A stretch of 21,469 nucleotides of DNA from Propionibacteriaceae bacterium UBA6122 (GCA_002428365.1 DIVW01000035.1:1-21469); one strand, 5' to 3'. Shown: positions 7,644 to 16,100, numbered from the stretch's first letter. Notes: generated by a model from the letters alone, not told the origin. Made by a program: numbers and translations.

Positions 7644-8674
7644 GAAGCGGTCCTTTCGGGGACTAGTACCTTCTCGGGTGCGTGCTCCGGTGATGCGCCG
7701 GGGGTTGGCTCAGGCACCGAGGCGAGTTCAGCCGGAGCGCGGTCGAGGGTGGGATTGGCAGTCCGCGCGGCGCGCTCGGCCGCGCGATTGCGGCGAACTG
7801 CGGCAACGAACTTGGGCAAGATGATGAGCAGGTAGCTCGCCCAGGCGGTGACTTCCAGCCAACTCATCAACGGGGTGAAGCCGACCGTGGCTTTCGCCAG
7901 GGTGGCCCAAACTCCGGTCGGGTCGATCACCGCGGTGAGGTCGAAAGCCCAGCCGAACGGGAAGGCGGCCATCCAGAATGGTCCGTCGGTGAGTCCGACC
8001 AGCACTTCGCCGGTGCGCGGGTCGGTGGGAGTGATCGGGAGTCCGGAGAACGGGCCGGGCAGCACCGCCGCTTCCTGCAGGTCGTGGATGCCGTAGGCGA
8101 GGATGCCGGCCGCGACAATGATCAGGAAGGCGCCGGTGTAGGTGAAGAAGGTGCCGAAGTTGAGCCGCACCGTGCCTCGGAAGACGGCATAGCCGATGGC
8201 CACGGCGGCCAATATGCCTACCAGGGCGCCGAGCAGGGCCTCGGGTTGAAGTGCCCAACCCCACAGCATCAAAGTGGTCTCGAGGCCTTCGCGACCAACC
8301 GAGAGGAACGCGATCCAGGCGATCGCCCAGCCAGTGCCCACGGCGAGGGCGCCAGCCGCATTGGCCTCCAATTCGGCCTTCATCCGGTGGCCGGCCTTCA
8401 GCATCCAGAACACCATCCAAGTGACCATGGCCACTGCTAGCAGCGACATGGCACCGCCGATGATCTCTTGGCTTTCAAAGCTGAGCCCGTAGGCGCCGAA
8501 GGTGAACACTGCGCCCAGGGAGGCGGCGATAGCGATCGACAGCCCGACTCCCCACCAGATCTTGGCGAGGACGTCGGACCGACCGCGTTTGTGCACGAAG
8601 GCAACCAGAATGCCGACGATGAGCGCCGCCTCCAGGCCTTCTCGCAGGCCGATGAGGAAGGAGGCTAGGAACAT
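7640..8674 (-). CDS. efeU: EfeU, FTR1-family high-affinity iron permease
   Basis: Integral membrane iron transporter of 344 residues. Two family-defining REGLE motifs are present: R11-E15 (LIGLREGLEAALIVG) and R128-E132 (SVGREGLETTLML). About seven hydrophobic segments are spread from residue 2 to about 300, and a Pro/Ala-rich cytoplasmic tail ends the protein. The frame stays open 19 codons upstream, but that stretch is translated from the iron box, so I start at MFLASFLIGL, the family N terminus; its ribosome site is weak (GGGG, eight bases upstream). It forms an operon with the cupredoxin lipoprotein through an ATGA overlap. No EfeB peroxidase is next to it. The iron box 20 bases upstream predicts repression by DtxR/IdeR when iron is sufficient. 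Confidence 0.93.
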   Translation of the reverse strand: MFLASFLIGLREGLEAALIVGILVAFVHKRGRSDVLAKIWWGVGLSIAIAASLGAVFTFGAYGLSFESQEIIGGAMSLLAVAMVTWMVFWMLKAGHRMKAELEANAAGALAVGTGWAIAWIAFLSVGREGLETTLMLWGWALQPEALLGALVGILAAVAIGYAVFRGTVRLNFGTFFTYTGAFLIIVAAGILAYGIHDLQEAAVLPGPFSGLPITPTDPRTGEVLVGLTDGPFWMAAFPFGWAFDLTAVIDPTGVWATLAKATVGFTPLMSWLEVTAWASYLLIILPKFVAAVRRNRAAERAARTANPTLDRAPAELASVPEPTPGASPEHAPEKVLVPERTAS

Positions 8675-8694
8675 CTGAAACCCCGTCCACTTGG

Positions 8695-8713
8695 TTAGGT
8701 AAGGCTTACCTAA
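8695..8713. promoter_or_regulatory. DtxR/IdeR iron box
   Basis: TTAGGTAAGGCTTACCTAA is a perfect 9+1+9 palindrome. It matches the known DtxR/IdeR consensus (TTAGGTTAGSCTAACCTAA) closely. It lies 20 bases before the efeU start, where bound repressor would block transcription. Confidence 0.93.
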
Positions 8714-8764
8714 CTTGAATACGCAAGGCAAACATTACCAAAAGTGGGTGCAGCGTCAAGTGGG

Positions 8765-8896
8765 CTTCGACCCTTCGACGGGCTCAGGACAGGCGGGCTC
8801 AGCCAACTGGGGGCTTCGACGGGCTCAGCCAACTGGGGGCTTCGACGGGCTCAGCCAACTGGTGTTTAGCTCCCTGAGCTTGTCGAAGGGTCGAAG
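8765..8896. repeat. REP/MITE-like inverted-repeat element
   Basis: Two arms of 25 bases, 8765-8789 and 8872-8896, are inverted copies (22 of 25 positions pair) of the dispersed CTTCGACCCTTCGAC-RR-GCTCAGGG sequence. An 82-base spacer holds a 26-bp tandem repeat. The layout resembles a REPIN or MITE: short, palindromic, no coding capacity. It fills the gap between efeU and the MBL gene, and its right arm ends two bases before the MBL stop codon. A terminator role for the MBL transcript is possible. The same core recurs at 19088-19112 and 21449-21467. Confidence 0.75.
8795..8862 (+). repeat. 26-bp tandem repeat, about 2.6 copies
   Basis: Unit starting GGGCTCAGCCAACTGG and ending CTTCGAC, at 8795-8820, 8821-8846 and partially 8847-8862, with identical sequence between copies. 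It lies inside the inverted-repeat element and reuses half of the dispersed repeat core (TTCGACGGGCTCAG), so it probably arose by local slippage. Confidence 0.85.
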
Positions 8897-8898
8897 GG

Positions 8899-9522
8899 TC
8901 AGCGGCGCCGGGCCGGCTCGCTGTGGCCGCAGCAGTACCAATCGACCTCGATGGCCCGCAACCGGGCCAAGGCAGCAGCGGAATGCCGCACATCGTCGTC
9001 GAGGAAGGCTGGCATGGGCTCCAGCCGTCCCTCGGTGCAAAGTGCCGCGTCCCCGACGAGCAGAGTGTTGGCGAGGCGGAAAGCGTGGTGGCCAGGGGTA
9101 TGGCCAGCGGTCTTCAGGGCCACCAAACCGGGCAGGATCTCGGCATCACCGTCCAGCAGTTGCAGGCCGCCGGGCAACTCAGGGGTGAGGATTCGGCTGG
9201 TGAACTGGCGCCGAGGGCTGGCCGGGCGGGCGGCACCGGTGAGGATCGCTGCGTCGGCAGCTCCCAGCCAGGTGCGAGCCCCAGTGCGGCGCTGCCATTC
9301 AGCGGCGGCATGGGCGTGATCGACATCGCCGTGGGTCAGCAGGATCTCGGTGACCTCGTAGGGCGAGCGGCCAGCGCGGCGCAACTCCCGTGCGACCCGA
9401 TTCAGGCCGACCGTGAAGCCCGGATCGACGATGGCCACCTGATCTGGGCCGAGATCGATCCAGTAGCAGTTCGCGCCGACCGCGTCGGTGAGCCAGCTGA
9501 CCCGATCAGTGAGCTGCTTCAT
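8899..9522 (-). CDS. MBL-fold (metallo-beta-lactamase superfamily) hydrolase
   Basis: A 207-residue cytoplasmic protein with MBL-fold metal motifs: LTHGDVDHA at 62-70 (His64, Asp66, Asp68, His69), AGHTPGHH at 139-146 (His141), VGDAAL with Asp158, and a final CGHSEP (His200). The canonical HxHxDH has Asp in place of its second His, a variant I recall in several MBL subgroups. The fold is closest to glyoxalase II-like or YflN-like hydrolases; the substrate is unknown. The start ATG overlaps the stop of the upstream channel gene (ATGA), so both are made together. The protein ends seven residues after His200, right at the repeat element, which may have set or trimmed the C terminus. Confidence 0.85.
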   Translation of the reverse strand: MKQLTDRVSWLTDAVGANCYWIDLGPDQVAIVDPGFTVGLNRVARELRRAGRSPYEVTEILLTHGDVDHAHAAAEWQRRTGARTWLGAADAAILTGAARPASPRRQFTSRILTPELPGGLQLLDGDAEILPGLVALKTAGHTPGHHAFRLANTLLVGDAALCTEGRLEPMPAFLDDDVRHSAAALARLRAIEVDWYCCGHSEPARRR

Positions 9523-10211
9523 GATTGCCTCCGGCCCCGATTCAGCGTCAGTCCCACGATCCGCGAGACGGCTACCGCTAGGTACAGCATGCCTGCGATC
9601 TGCTGAATCATCACCACCGATCGCGCCAGTGGTTTGACCGGCACGATGTCGGAGAGGCCGGTACTGGTCATGGTGGTGGTGGAGAGGAAGAGCAACTCCA
9701 GCCAGGTGCGCTGCTCGGCCGGGTCAATCGCAGCGATGAACGAACCGGGCACCACCAGTTGGACGCTGACGTAGGCGTAGGCCCACAGCCAGACCGCCAC
9801 GGTGAAGGTGGCCCCTACCGCCCAGATCTCATCGGTGGTGACCACGTCGTCGGCGAACATGTAGCGCAGCAGTCCGACCAGCGTGTAGGCGTAGAAGGCC
9901 ACATGCACCACCGCCGAGGCCAACTGCCAGGTTGGATCGTTTCCGGTGGCCCAATCGACGATGGTCAGGATCACCGCGGGGACGCCGATGGTCACTCCCA
10001 GCCAGGTGTAGGCCGGCGTGGCCCGCACGACGCCGAGGGCCAGCACCACCACGAGCATGCCGAACAGGTTCACCACCAGTTGGCCGATCGAATCGCCGGG
10101 GGCATCATCGACGAAGGCGTACAGCAGGATGCCCGCGACCTGGGCGATCAACAGCGTCGCCGATGGATTCTTCACCAGCACTTTGATGGCCCTGCGCACC
10201 CAATCCTGCAT
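9519..10211 (-). CDS. Potassium-channel-like membrane protein (Ion_trans_2 type)
   Basis: A 230-residue membrane protein with about six hydrophobic segments (near 18-36, 45-62, 69-87, 97-117, 131-155 and 196-222). A pore helix and filter loop lie at 169-188 between the last two. The arrangement LLFLSTTTMTSTGLSDIVP followed by a long final helix is that of two-TM-pore K+ channels. The filter reads S-T-G-L-S-D where K+ channels have T-V-G-Y-G-D, so selectivity may differ. A purine-rich AGGG about ten bases before the ATG is consistent with the start. The gene is followed with ATGA overlap by the MBL hydrolase. It could be a K+ channel, a nonselective channel, or a non-conducting relative. Confidence 0.75.
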   Translation of the reverse strand: MQDWVRRAIKVLVKNPSATLLIAQVAGILLYAFVDDAPGDSIGQLVVNLFGMLVVVLALGVVRATPAYTWLGVTIGVPAVILTIVDWATGNDPTWQLASAVVHVAFYAYTLVGLLRYMFADDVVTTDEIWAVGATFTVAVWLWAYAYVSVQLVVPGSFIAAIDPAEQRTWLELLFLSTTTMTSTGLSDIVPVKPLARSVVMIQQIAGMLYLAVAVSRIVGLTLNRGRRQS

Positions 10212-10234
10212 GGGGTTGACCCTACCCAGGCAAA

Positions 10235-10274
10235 CGCGCCCCGTCCCGTCCGGGTGTGGACGAAACGGGGCGCG
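10235..10274 (-). terminator. Terminator hairpin after the nucleotidase gene
   Basis: Perfect 10-bp stem CGCGCCCCGT/ACGGGGCGCG (10235-10244 with 10265-10274). An inner CGTCC/GGACG stem lies in the loop. It sits 12 bases after the nucleotidase stop and is followed on the minus strand by a short TTT. Short U tracts are usual for high-GC terminators. It separates the nucleotidase from the channel gene. Confidence 0.7.
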
Positions 10275-10286
10275 CTTGGTGGTTGA

Positions 10287-12857
10287 TCAGAACAGGATGA
10301 GTCGGATGAACTTCACCGTCTCGTCCTTGGTGGTCGCCGAGCCGGTGAGCTTGGTGATCGAGGTGAGCGACGCGCCACGTCCGTACCACTTGAGGTACTT
10401 CGTCGCGATGGTGATCTTCTTGGTGCCCTTATCGGCCTCGGTCAGGGTGGTCTTGGCTACCAGATGACCGTGCAGGTAGGTCTTCAAAGTGCCGGTGGCC
10501 CAGACGTCCTCACCGAGTGCTTTGGTGCGGACGGTGAAGGTGAACGGCTTCTTGACGCTGGCGAACTTGACCATCGCCTTGCCGATTACCACCACATTGG
10601 CCTTGGTGACCTTGATCGTGACCGGAGCCGAAGAGCTGGCCGCAGCCACCTTGTCGGCCACGAAGCTGGCCACGACCTGATGCGTGCCCACCGCGATGGT
10701 GTTGGGCAGCTTCGCGGTGGCCGTCCCGTTGACCAGAGGTGCGGTGACGCTCTTGCCAGCGACGGTGAACTTCACCGTGCCAGCGGAGGTGCCGGTGACC
10801 TTGGCGGTGGCGGTGATCGCAGTGCCGTAGGGCACCTTGGTCTTGTTCACCGTGACGGTCGTGGTGGTAGCCAGCGGCGTGGTGGTGACTGGCACCCGCA
10901 CCAGCGTGTTGGACGGCAGCGCGGTCAGCGTGACGTCCTCGGTGCTGGGCATGGTGAAGGTGGCCGTGGCCGCCCCGGCGCTGATCGGAACCGTGGTCAC
11001 CAAAGTGCTGCCAACCCGCACCTCGACCGAGGTGTTCTGCGGGGCGCCGCGCGAGGTGAGATCGAGATCAGACACTGCGACGGTGTAGGAATCCCCAACC
11101 TTGGCAGTGCTGGCCGCAGTAACTACCGCGCTCGGCTTGGCGAAGTTCGGTGCCGTCGGCTTGTGGAGCTTCAGGTAGTCGATCCAGGCTTCGTAGTCGA
11201 CCAGACCGGAATCCTTGGCGTTGGTACCCGCAGCCAGGGTGGCGAAGTTGTCGCCACCAGAGGTCAGGAAGCTGAAGGTGCCGATCCGGAACGAATCGGT
11301 GGCCTTCACCAGCTTGCCGTTCACCCACACGCTGGTGATCCGGTTGTTGCGCGAAGCGGTCGGATCGTAGGTGTAAGTGACGTTGTTCGACAGGCCCAGG
11401 GCCAGGTAGGTGCGGCTGGAGCCGTCCGGCTGCCACTGCTCTTCCAACGTCTGCTTCAACTGCGCACCGCTGAGGGTGGTGGTCCACAGGTTGTTCACGA
11501 AGGGCAGTACCGAGTTGGCTTCGGCGTAGGTGACTACGCCGTCGGTGGTCTCGGCCCCCGACTTGGCGTAGTAGAGCTCGCCGCGCAAACCACCGGGGTT
11601 CACGACGCCGATCTCGGCGCCACCGCGGTCGGCGTCGGAAAGGGTGGCCAGCAGCGAGTTAGCTACCAGATTGCCCAGGGTGGATTCTTCGGCGCGGTTG
11701 TCGCGGATGGTACCGGTCCACACGCCTTCGGGGCTATATGAGCCGCCGGAGAAGGCTGTGGTGATGTCCGCCTTGATTTCGCCGATCGGCTCGTTGCCGA
11801 CGAGTGCAGCGTGAGCCAGTGCTTCATTGGTGATCGTGTTCACCTCGGCCACCCGCGGGTAGGCGGCCACCAGATCGGCCACGGCAGCGGTGCTGCGGGT
11901 GAGCACTGAGGCCTGCGCGTCAGTGACCGTGCCCGAAGTGGTGTTGTAGGTCAGGACGACCTTGCCCAGGTTGGTGCCGTAGGAGGCAGCCTGGACGATC
12001 GCGCGGTCGCCGTCCTTCCAGGCATAGGTCTGGTGGGTGTGACCGTTGAAGATCACATCGACGGCAGGCACCGTGTTGTCCACGATGTCGGTGAAGGCCG
12101 GGCTGGCGGCCTTGGCCGCAGCCAGATCGACCGAGGCCGAAGAGCTCAGGGTGGCGCCGTCATGAATCTCGGCCACGATCACATCGGCCTCGCCGTTGGT
12201 GGGGCTTTCTATGCCGTCCTTGAGCTCAGCTGCCACCCGGTTGACCGCATCCACCTCGTCGCCGAAGTCGAGGGTGCTGATACCAGCCGGTGAAACCAGG
12301 GAAGCGGTCTCCTGGGTGACCACGCCGATCACGCCGACCCTGACGCCGTCAATGGTGTGGATCGAGTATTCCTTCAGCGCGGGAGTCGTAGTGCCCTTGG
12401 CATAGACGTTCGCGCCGAGGTAGTCCCAGTTGGCGGGGGTGCTGTCGGGGGTGACGCCGTTGATCACCCGATCAGTCAGATCGGTGAAGCCCTTGTCGAA
12501 CTCGTGGTTGCCGACCGCAGAGGCCTTCAGGCCGAGGGCGTTCAGCACGTCAATGGTGGGCTGATCGGCCTGGGTGGCTGAGGCGAACAACGAGGCGCCA
12601 ATGCTGTCCCCAGCACTGAGCAACAAGGTGTTGGCATCGCCGTAGGTGGCGCGCTCGGCTTCGATCGTGCCAGCGAAACGGACGGTGTTGTTGGCCTCGA
12701 TCCGGCCGTGGAAGTCGTTGAAGTTCAACAGGGCGATGGTTACGTCGGGGGACGGTGCGGCCTGCGCCGTCGGTACCGCGGCCGGGGTCAGCGCGAGGCT
12801 GGCACCCACTACGCCGATCAGAGCAGCCCGCAGGCTGCGGTTGAGGATTGGTGTCAC
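10287..12857 (-). CDS. Secreted UshA-like 5'-nucleotidase/metallophosphatase with C-terminal Ig-like and repeat module
   Basis: An 856-residue exported phosphoesterase likely to remove phosphate from nucleotides or UDP-sugars. A signal peptide (1 to about 33, AQA-APS) precedes the calcineurin-like metal domain: NFNDFHGRI with Asp48/His50, SAGDS with Asp84, GNHEFD at 116-121, and NGHTH at 271-275. A 5'-nucleotidase C-terminal domain spans about 360-555 (substrate-side motif LPFVNNLWTTTLSGAQL). Then come a beta-rich linker, an Ig-like domain at about 662-750, and an unrecognised domain to the end (about 751-856) with GTLKTYLHGHLV and LKWYGRG. That tail matches the neighbouring nuclease. No LPXTG or transmembrane anchor is seen. 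GTG start with AGGAG nine bases upstream. Possible Pho control, see the promoter entry. Confidence 0.9.
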   Translation of the reverse strand: MTPILNRSLRAALIGVVGASLALTPAAVPTAQAAPSPDVTIALLNFNDFHGRIEANNTVRFAGTIEAERATYGDANTLLLSAGDSIGASLFASATQADQPTIDVLNALGLKASAVGNHEFDKGFTDLTDRVINGVTPDSTPANWDYLGANVYAKGTTTPALKEYSIHTIDGVRVGVIGVVTQETASLVSPAGISTLDFGDEVDAVNRVAAELKDGIESPTNGEADVIVAEIHDGATLSSSASVDLAAAKAASPAFTDIVDNTVPAVDVIFNGHTHQTYAWKDGDRAIVQAASYGTNLGKVVLTYNTTSGTVTDAQASVLTRSTAAVADLVAAYPRVAEVNTITNEALAHAALVGNEPIGEIKADITTAFSGGSYSPEGVWTGTIRDNRAEESTLGNLVANSLLATLSDADRGGAEIGVVNPGGLRGELYYAKSGAETTDGVVTYAEANSVLPFVNNLWTTTLSGAQLKQTLEEQWQPDGSSRTYLALGLSNNVTYTYDPTASRNNRITSVWVNGKLVKATDSFRIGTFSFLTSGGDNFATLAAGTNAKDSGLVDYEAWIDYLKLHKPTAPNFAKPSAVVTAASTAKVGDSYTVAVSDLDLTSRGAPQNTSVEVRVGSTLVTTVPISAGAATATFTMPSTEDVTLTALPSNTLVRVPVTTTPLATTTTVTVNKTKVPYGTAITATAKVTGTSAGTVKFTVAGKSVTAPLVNGTATAKLPNTIAVGTHQVVASFVADKVAAASSSAPVTIKVTKANVVVIGKAMVKFASVKKPFTFTVRTKALGEDVWATGTLKTYLHGHLVAKTTLTEADKGTKKITIATKYLKWYGRGASLTSITKLTGSATTKDETVKFIRLILF

Positions 12858-12914
12858 AGCGTTTTTCTCCTAGTTCAGGGGGAGCAGCCTTCGGGTGGGT
12901 TTCACCCAAACAGT

Positions 12915-12945
12915 GATGCCGGTCGATTGGTGGCCGACCGGCATC
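12915..12945 (-). other. Perfect 11-bp hairpin upstream of the nucleotidase
   Basis: GATGCCGGTCG (12915-12925) pairs perfectly with CGACCGGCATC (12935-12945) across a nine-base loop. It sits between the proposed promoter and the GTG start, about 58 bases before it. It could be a 5' leader structure, an operator, or a terminator-like attenuator; there is no U tract. The surrounding 263-base gap otherwise holds only the promoter and the nuclease terminator. Confidence 0.6.
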
Positions 12946-12948
12946 GAC

Positions 12949-12988
12949 ACGCTACTGCGCAAAGCCGGTAGTGAACAGGGGGTGAAGA
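12949..12988 (-). promoter_or_regulatory. Candidate promoter with PHO-box-like direct repeat
   Basis: On the minus strand TTCACCCCCTGTTCAC contains two TTCAC elements exactly 11 bases apart (12982-12986 and 12971-12975 in plus coordinates). This is the spacing of actinobacterial PhoP direct repeats (consensus near GTTCACC). TAGCGT at 12949-12954 could be the -10, with TGTTCA at 12972-12977 as -35 at a 17-base spacer, so the box overlaps the -35. Only two repeat units, so moderate confidence. Confidence 0.4.
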
Positions 12989-13063
12989 CGGCGTCCAGGT
13001 AACGATTTGGGGAACCGTTCGCCTACGAAATCCGCAGTCCTGACCCGCGTTTGGCAAGCGATC

Positions 13064-13111
13064 AGCGGACGCCGCTGGGAGCCCGGTAGCACCAGGTCGG
13101 CGGCGTCCGCT
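13064..13111 (-). terminator. Terminator hairpin after the nuclease gene
   Basis: Perfect 12-bp stem AGCGGACGCCGC (13064-13075) with GCGGCGTCCGCT (13100-13111) and a 24-base loop, nine bases after the nuclease stop codon. No U tract follows, as is common in high-GC genomes. It probably isolates the nuclease from the nucleotidase, making these two separate transcripts. Confidence 0.65.
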
Positions 13112-13120
13112 GTAAGTGGG

Positions 13121-16100
13121 CTAGACCAGGTACAGCCGGATCCACTTCACCGTTGCGTTGTGGGTGGTCTTGGAGTTGGTCAGCTTGGTGATGACCGTCA
13201 GCGACGAACCCCGGCCGTACCACTTCAGGTCTTTGGCATCGATGGAGATCGTCTGGGTTCCCTGGTCAGATTCCTTTAGCACGGTGGAGTCGACCAGATG
13301 CCCGTGCAGGTAGGTCTTCAGCGTTCCAGAGGCCCAGACGCCCGTGCCCAGCGGCTCGGTGCGCACCACGAAAGTGAAGGGCTTCCTGACCCCGGCGATT
13401 CGGAATGACGTCTTGCCGATCACCTTCACCTTCGCTTTGGTGACGACGAACTTCACCGGCGCCGACGAACTGCCAGCTGCCGAAGAGGTCGCCACGAAGC
13501 TGGCGACCAGTTGGTGGCGGCCGACGGCCAGGTTGGCCGGCAGGGTGAGGCTGGCCGAGCCGTTGACCAGGGCCACCTCGGTGGTCACCTTGTCGTAGCT
13601 GAACCGGACGGTGCCGGTGGTGGCGCCAGTGACCGTCGCAGTGGCGGTGATCGGGGTGCCGTAGGCCACCTTCGTCTTGCTGAGCTTCACCGTGGTGGCG
13701 GTGGCCGGGAGCGCCGGGTTGTAGCCGACGATTTCCGGGTCGTGATCGCTGGAACGGTAGGGCGAGGCGTCGTAGAGGTTGGTGATGTTGTAGTTGTACC
13801 GGCTGTATTCCAGGGCCACCGACTCGCCGGAGTTGATGTTCCAGATGTCGGCGCCGGTCACTGCCTGCTCAGCGGCGGCCGAGGTGAGGATGTGGTCCAA
13901 CGAGCCGCTTTGGCTGTCGAAGGAGTAGGTGTACTTGCCGGTCTTGCTCCCCTGATCGGTGTAGCCGGCGTCATAGAGCACGTGCATCGGATCTTCGTGG
14001 GTGTAGGCGTTGAAGTCACCGGTCAGGAAGACCCGGTCGGTGCCAGCGCTCGACTTCAGCTCGTTGGCGAAGCTGACCACGGCTTGCGCCTCCTGGACGC
14101 GCAGGCCGTTCCAGCAGCCCTGGCCATCGCCCTGGTCGGCGTCTGGATTGGCCGGATCAAGCGCCGGGCTGGGGCAGCCCTTGGACTTGAAGTGGTTCAC
14201 GATCGCCAAGAACTTGTTGGACGGCTCGTTGACCGGCTGGAACGTCTGGGCCAGTGAAGGCCGGGCGTTGTCGAAGGCGGGGTCGGTGCTGATGGCCGAT
14301 TCGCCGATCAGTTCGATCTTGTTCGGGTTGTAGATGAAGGCCGTGCGGATCACGTCCTCACCAGCCGGGACGGTGGCCGGGCTGGGCACGAAGGCCCACC
14401 GGGTCGAACCGGCGGCCGCGTTGAGGGCGTCCACCAGGGTTGCGACCGCAGCATCGCGCGGCTTGCCGGCGATGGTGGAGTTCTCGATCTCCTCCAGTGA
14501 AACCACATCGGCATCAATGGTGTTGATCGCAGCCACGATCTTGGCCTGCTGTCGGGCCAGGTTGGCCGCATCGGCAGCGCCACGCACGCCCGGGTCGGTA
14601 CAGGTGTTCACCGTGATGTGGTTGCCATCCCGGTCGTTGTAGAACGTGCAGGTTGCCCCCGCTGCGACCGCGTCAGCACCGGTGGTGGTGAAGTAGTTCA
14701 GCACGTTGAAGCTGGCCAGCTTGAACCGTCCGCCCACTGCTGCCGGGGCCGGGGTGCGAGTGTTGGCAAAGGTGGCTGGCTGGACGGTGTCAGCGTTTGC
14801 GGCGGTGAGCTGCTGGGTTGGCTGCAGGTTCCACAAACTGTTGCGGTAGTCGACGATCACCGGTGCAGTGAAGCTCACCGCTGCGCCCACGCGTACCGGC
14901 TTGTCGAGCGACAGGTAGGGCAGCGGGATCGACTTGTTGGCGGTGGAGTTGAAGTTGATCGAAGCGCCATCGTCGAGGGTGACTGCCTGGGCAGCGTTGT
15001 CGGTGATCGCCTGGGTGTAGGACGTCGAACCGGGGCGACCCATTTCGGTGGGGATCAGCAGCGGGGAGTTCGCGGCTGAAAGACCCACCGAGCCGTAGTA
15101 GTTGGTCTCGTAGGTGTCGGTGACGGTGAAATCACCCTGGGGCTCGATCAACATCGATTCCAACGCTTCGCGGCCGGTATCAGTTGCCGGCCAGGAAACC
15201 TTCGCTGCGACCGGCGGGATGAGGCCGGCGGCGTCCAGCGTGGTCAGATCGCCGCTAGCGACGGTGATTTCGGTGAGCCCATTGAATTCGGAGACCTTGC
15301 CGGTCACCTGGACGTAGTCGCCGATCGCGACACTGGCAACCGTCGCGCTGGAATAGACGAAGAGCGCATCGGAGGAGTCGTCGAGGTCGGTGCCGCTGCT
15401 AGCGGCCTGAATCACGTAGCCGTTGAAGCCGCCGGTGTGGTAGCGGGCGGTGACGAAGCCCCGGGTGGTCACCGAAACACCAGCCAGCGGGCTGGTGTTG
15501 GTGGTGCCCTGAATCTCAGCGATGGTCTTTTCCGTTGGGGGTACGGGCGGTTCTGCGGTGTAGGTGACGCCGGCGCTGTTGGTGGGGGCGAAGGTAGTGA
15601 TCTGAGAGAAATCGGCTTCGTTGTCGTCGGTGTCGGCACCATTGGTGCGCGCGAAGGCCTTCGTGACTGCGCCGGTGCCGCTTTCGACGTGGCCTTCATA
15701 GGTGGTGGCCGCGGTGTAGCCAAGCAAGTCGACGACATTGTCGCTAGCTTCGACGACGGAGCCGGACGCCAGGTTCAGTGCGGTGGTGGTGTCGGCCAAG
15801 ATCAGCTGGCCGCCGCTGGCGTTACCCGACCACGAGACGCCGGTGGTGGCGTCCGGGGCGACCGGGGTGGCCCAGTCGATTCCGTTGGCGGCGTTGGCCG
15901 AACCCTTGATCAGGTAGTAACCCTTGGCGGGAATCGTGCCAGTCAGACTGGCGACGCTCGCAGGCGACGTGGAGTTGTAAGACCGGTACTGCAGCGACCA
16001 ACCAGCTAAGGGCACCGGAGAGTCGGTCGGGTTGTACAGCTCGACGTATTTGTTGAGGTAGGTCGCCCCGGAGCTGCCGCCATTGAGGTAGGCCTCGTTG

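Noticed and set aside
8675..8731. N-terminal extension of EfeU
   Set aside because: These 19 codons are mostly read from the operator palindrome and its flank; family proteins begin at the MFLASFLIGLREGLE segment.
8765..8896. CRISPR array
   Set aside because: Only 2.6 directly abutting 26-bp units with no unique spacers, and no cas genes; it is a tandem repeat inside an inverted-repeat element.
8715..9188. Plus-strand 157-codon frame starting near the repeat element
   Set aside because: It is a translation of the repeat (DPSTGSGQ, LSLSKGR) and of the MBL antisense strand, not a gene.
8923..9606. 227-codon plus-strand frame
   Set aside because: Antisense to the MBL gene, whose metal motifs establish the real coding strand.
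10464..11741. 425-codon plus-strand frame
   Set aside because: Antisense to the nucleotidase C-terminal half, low complexity, no recognisable domain.
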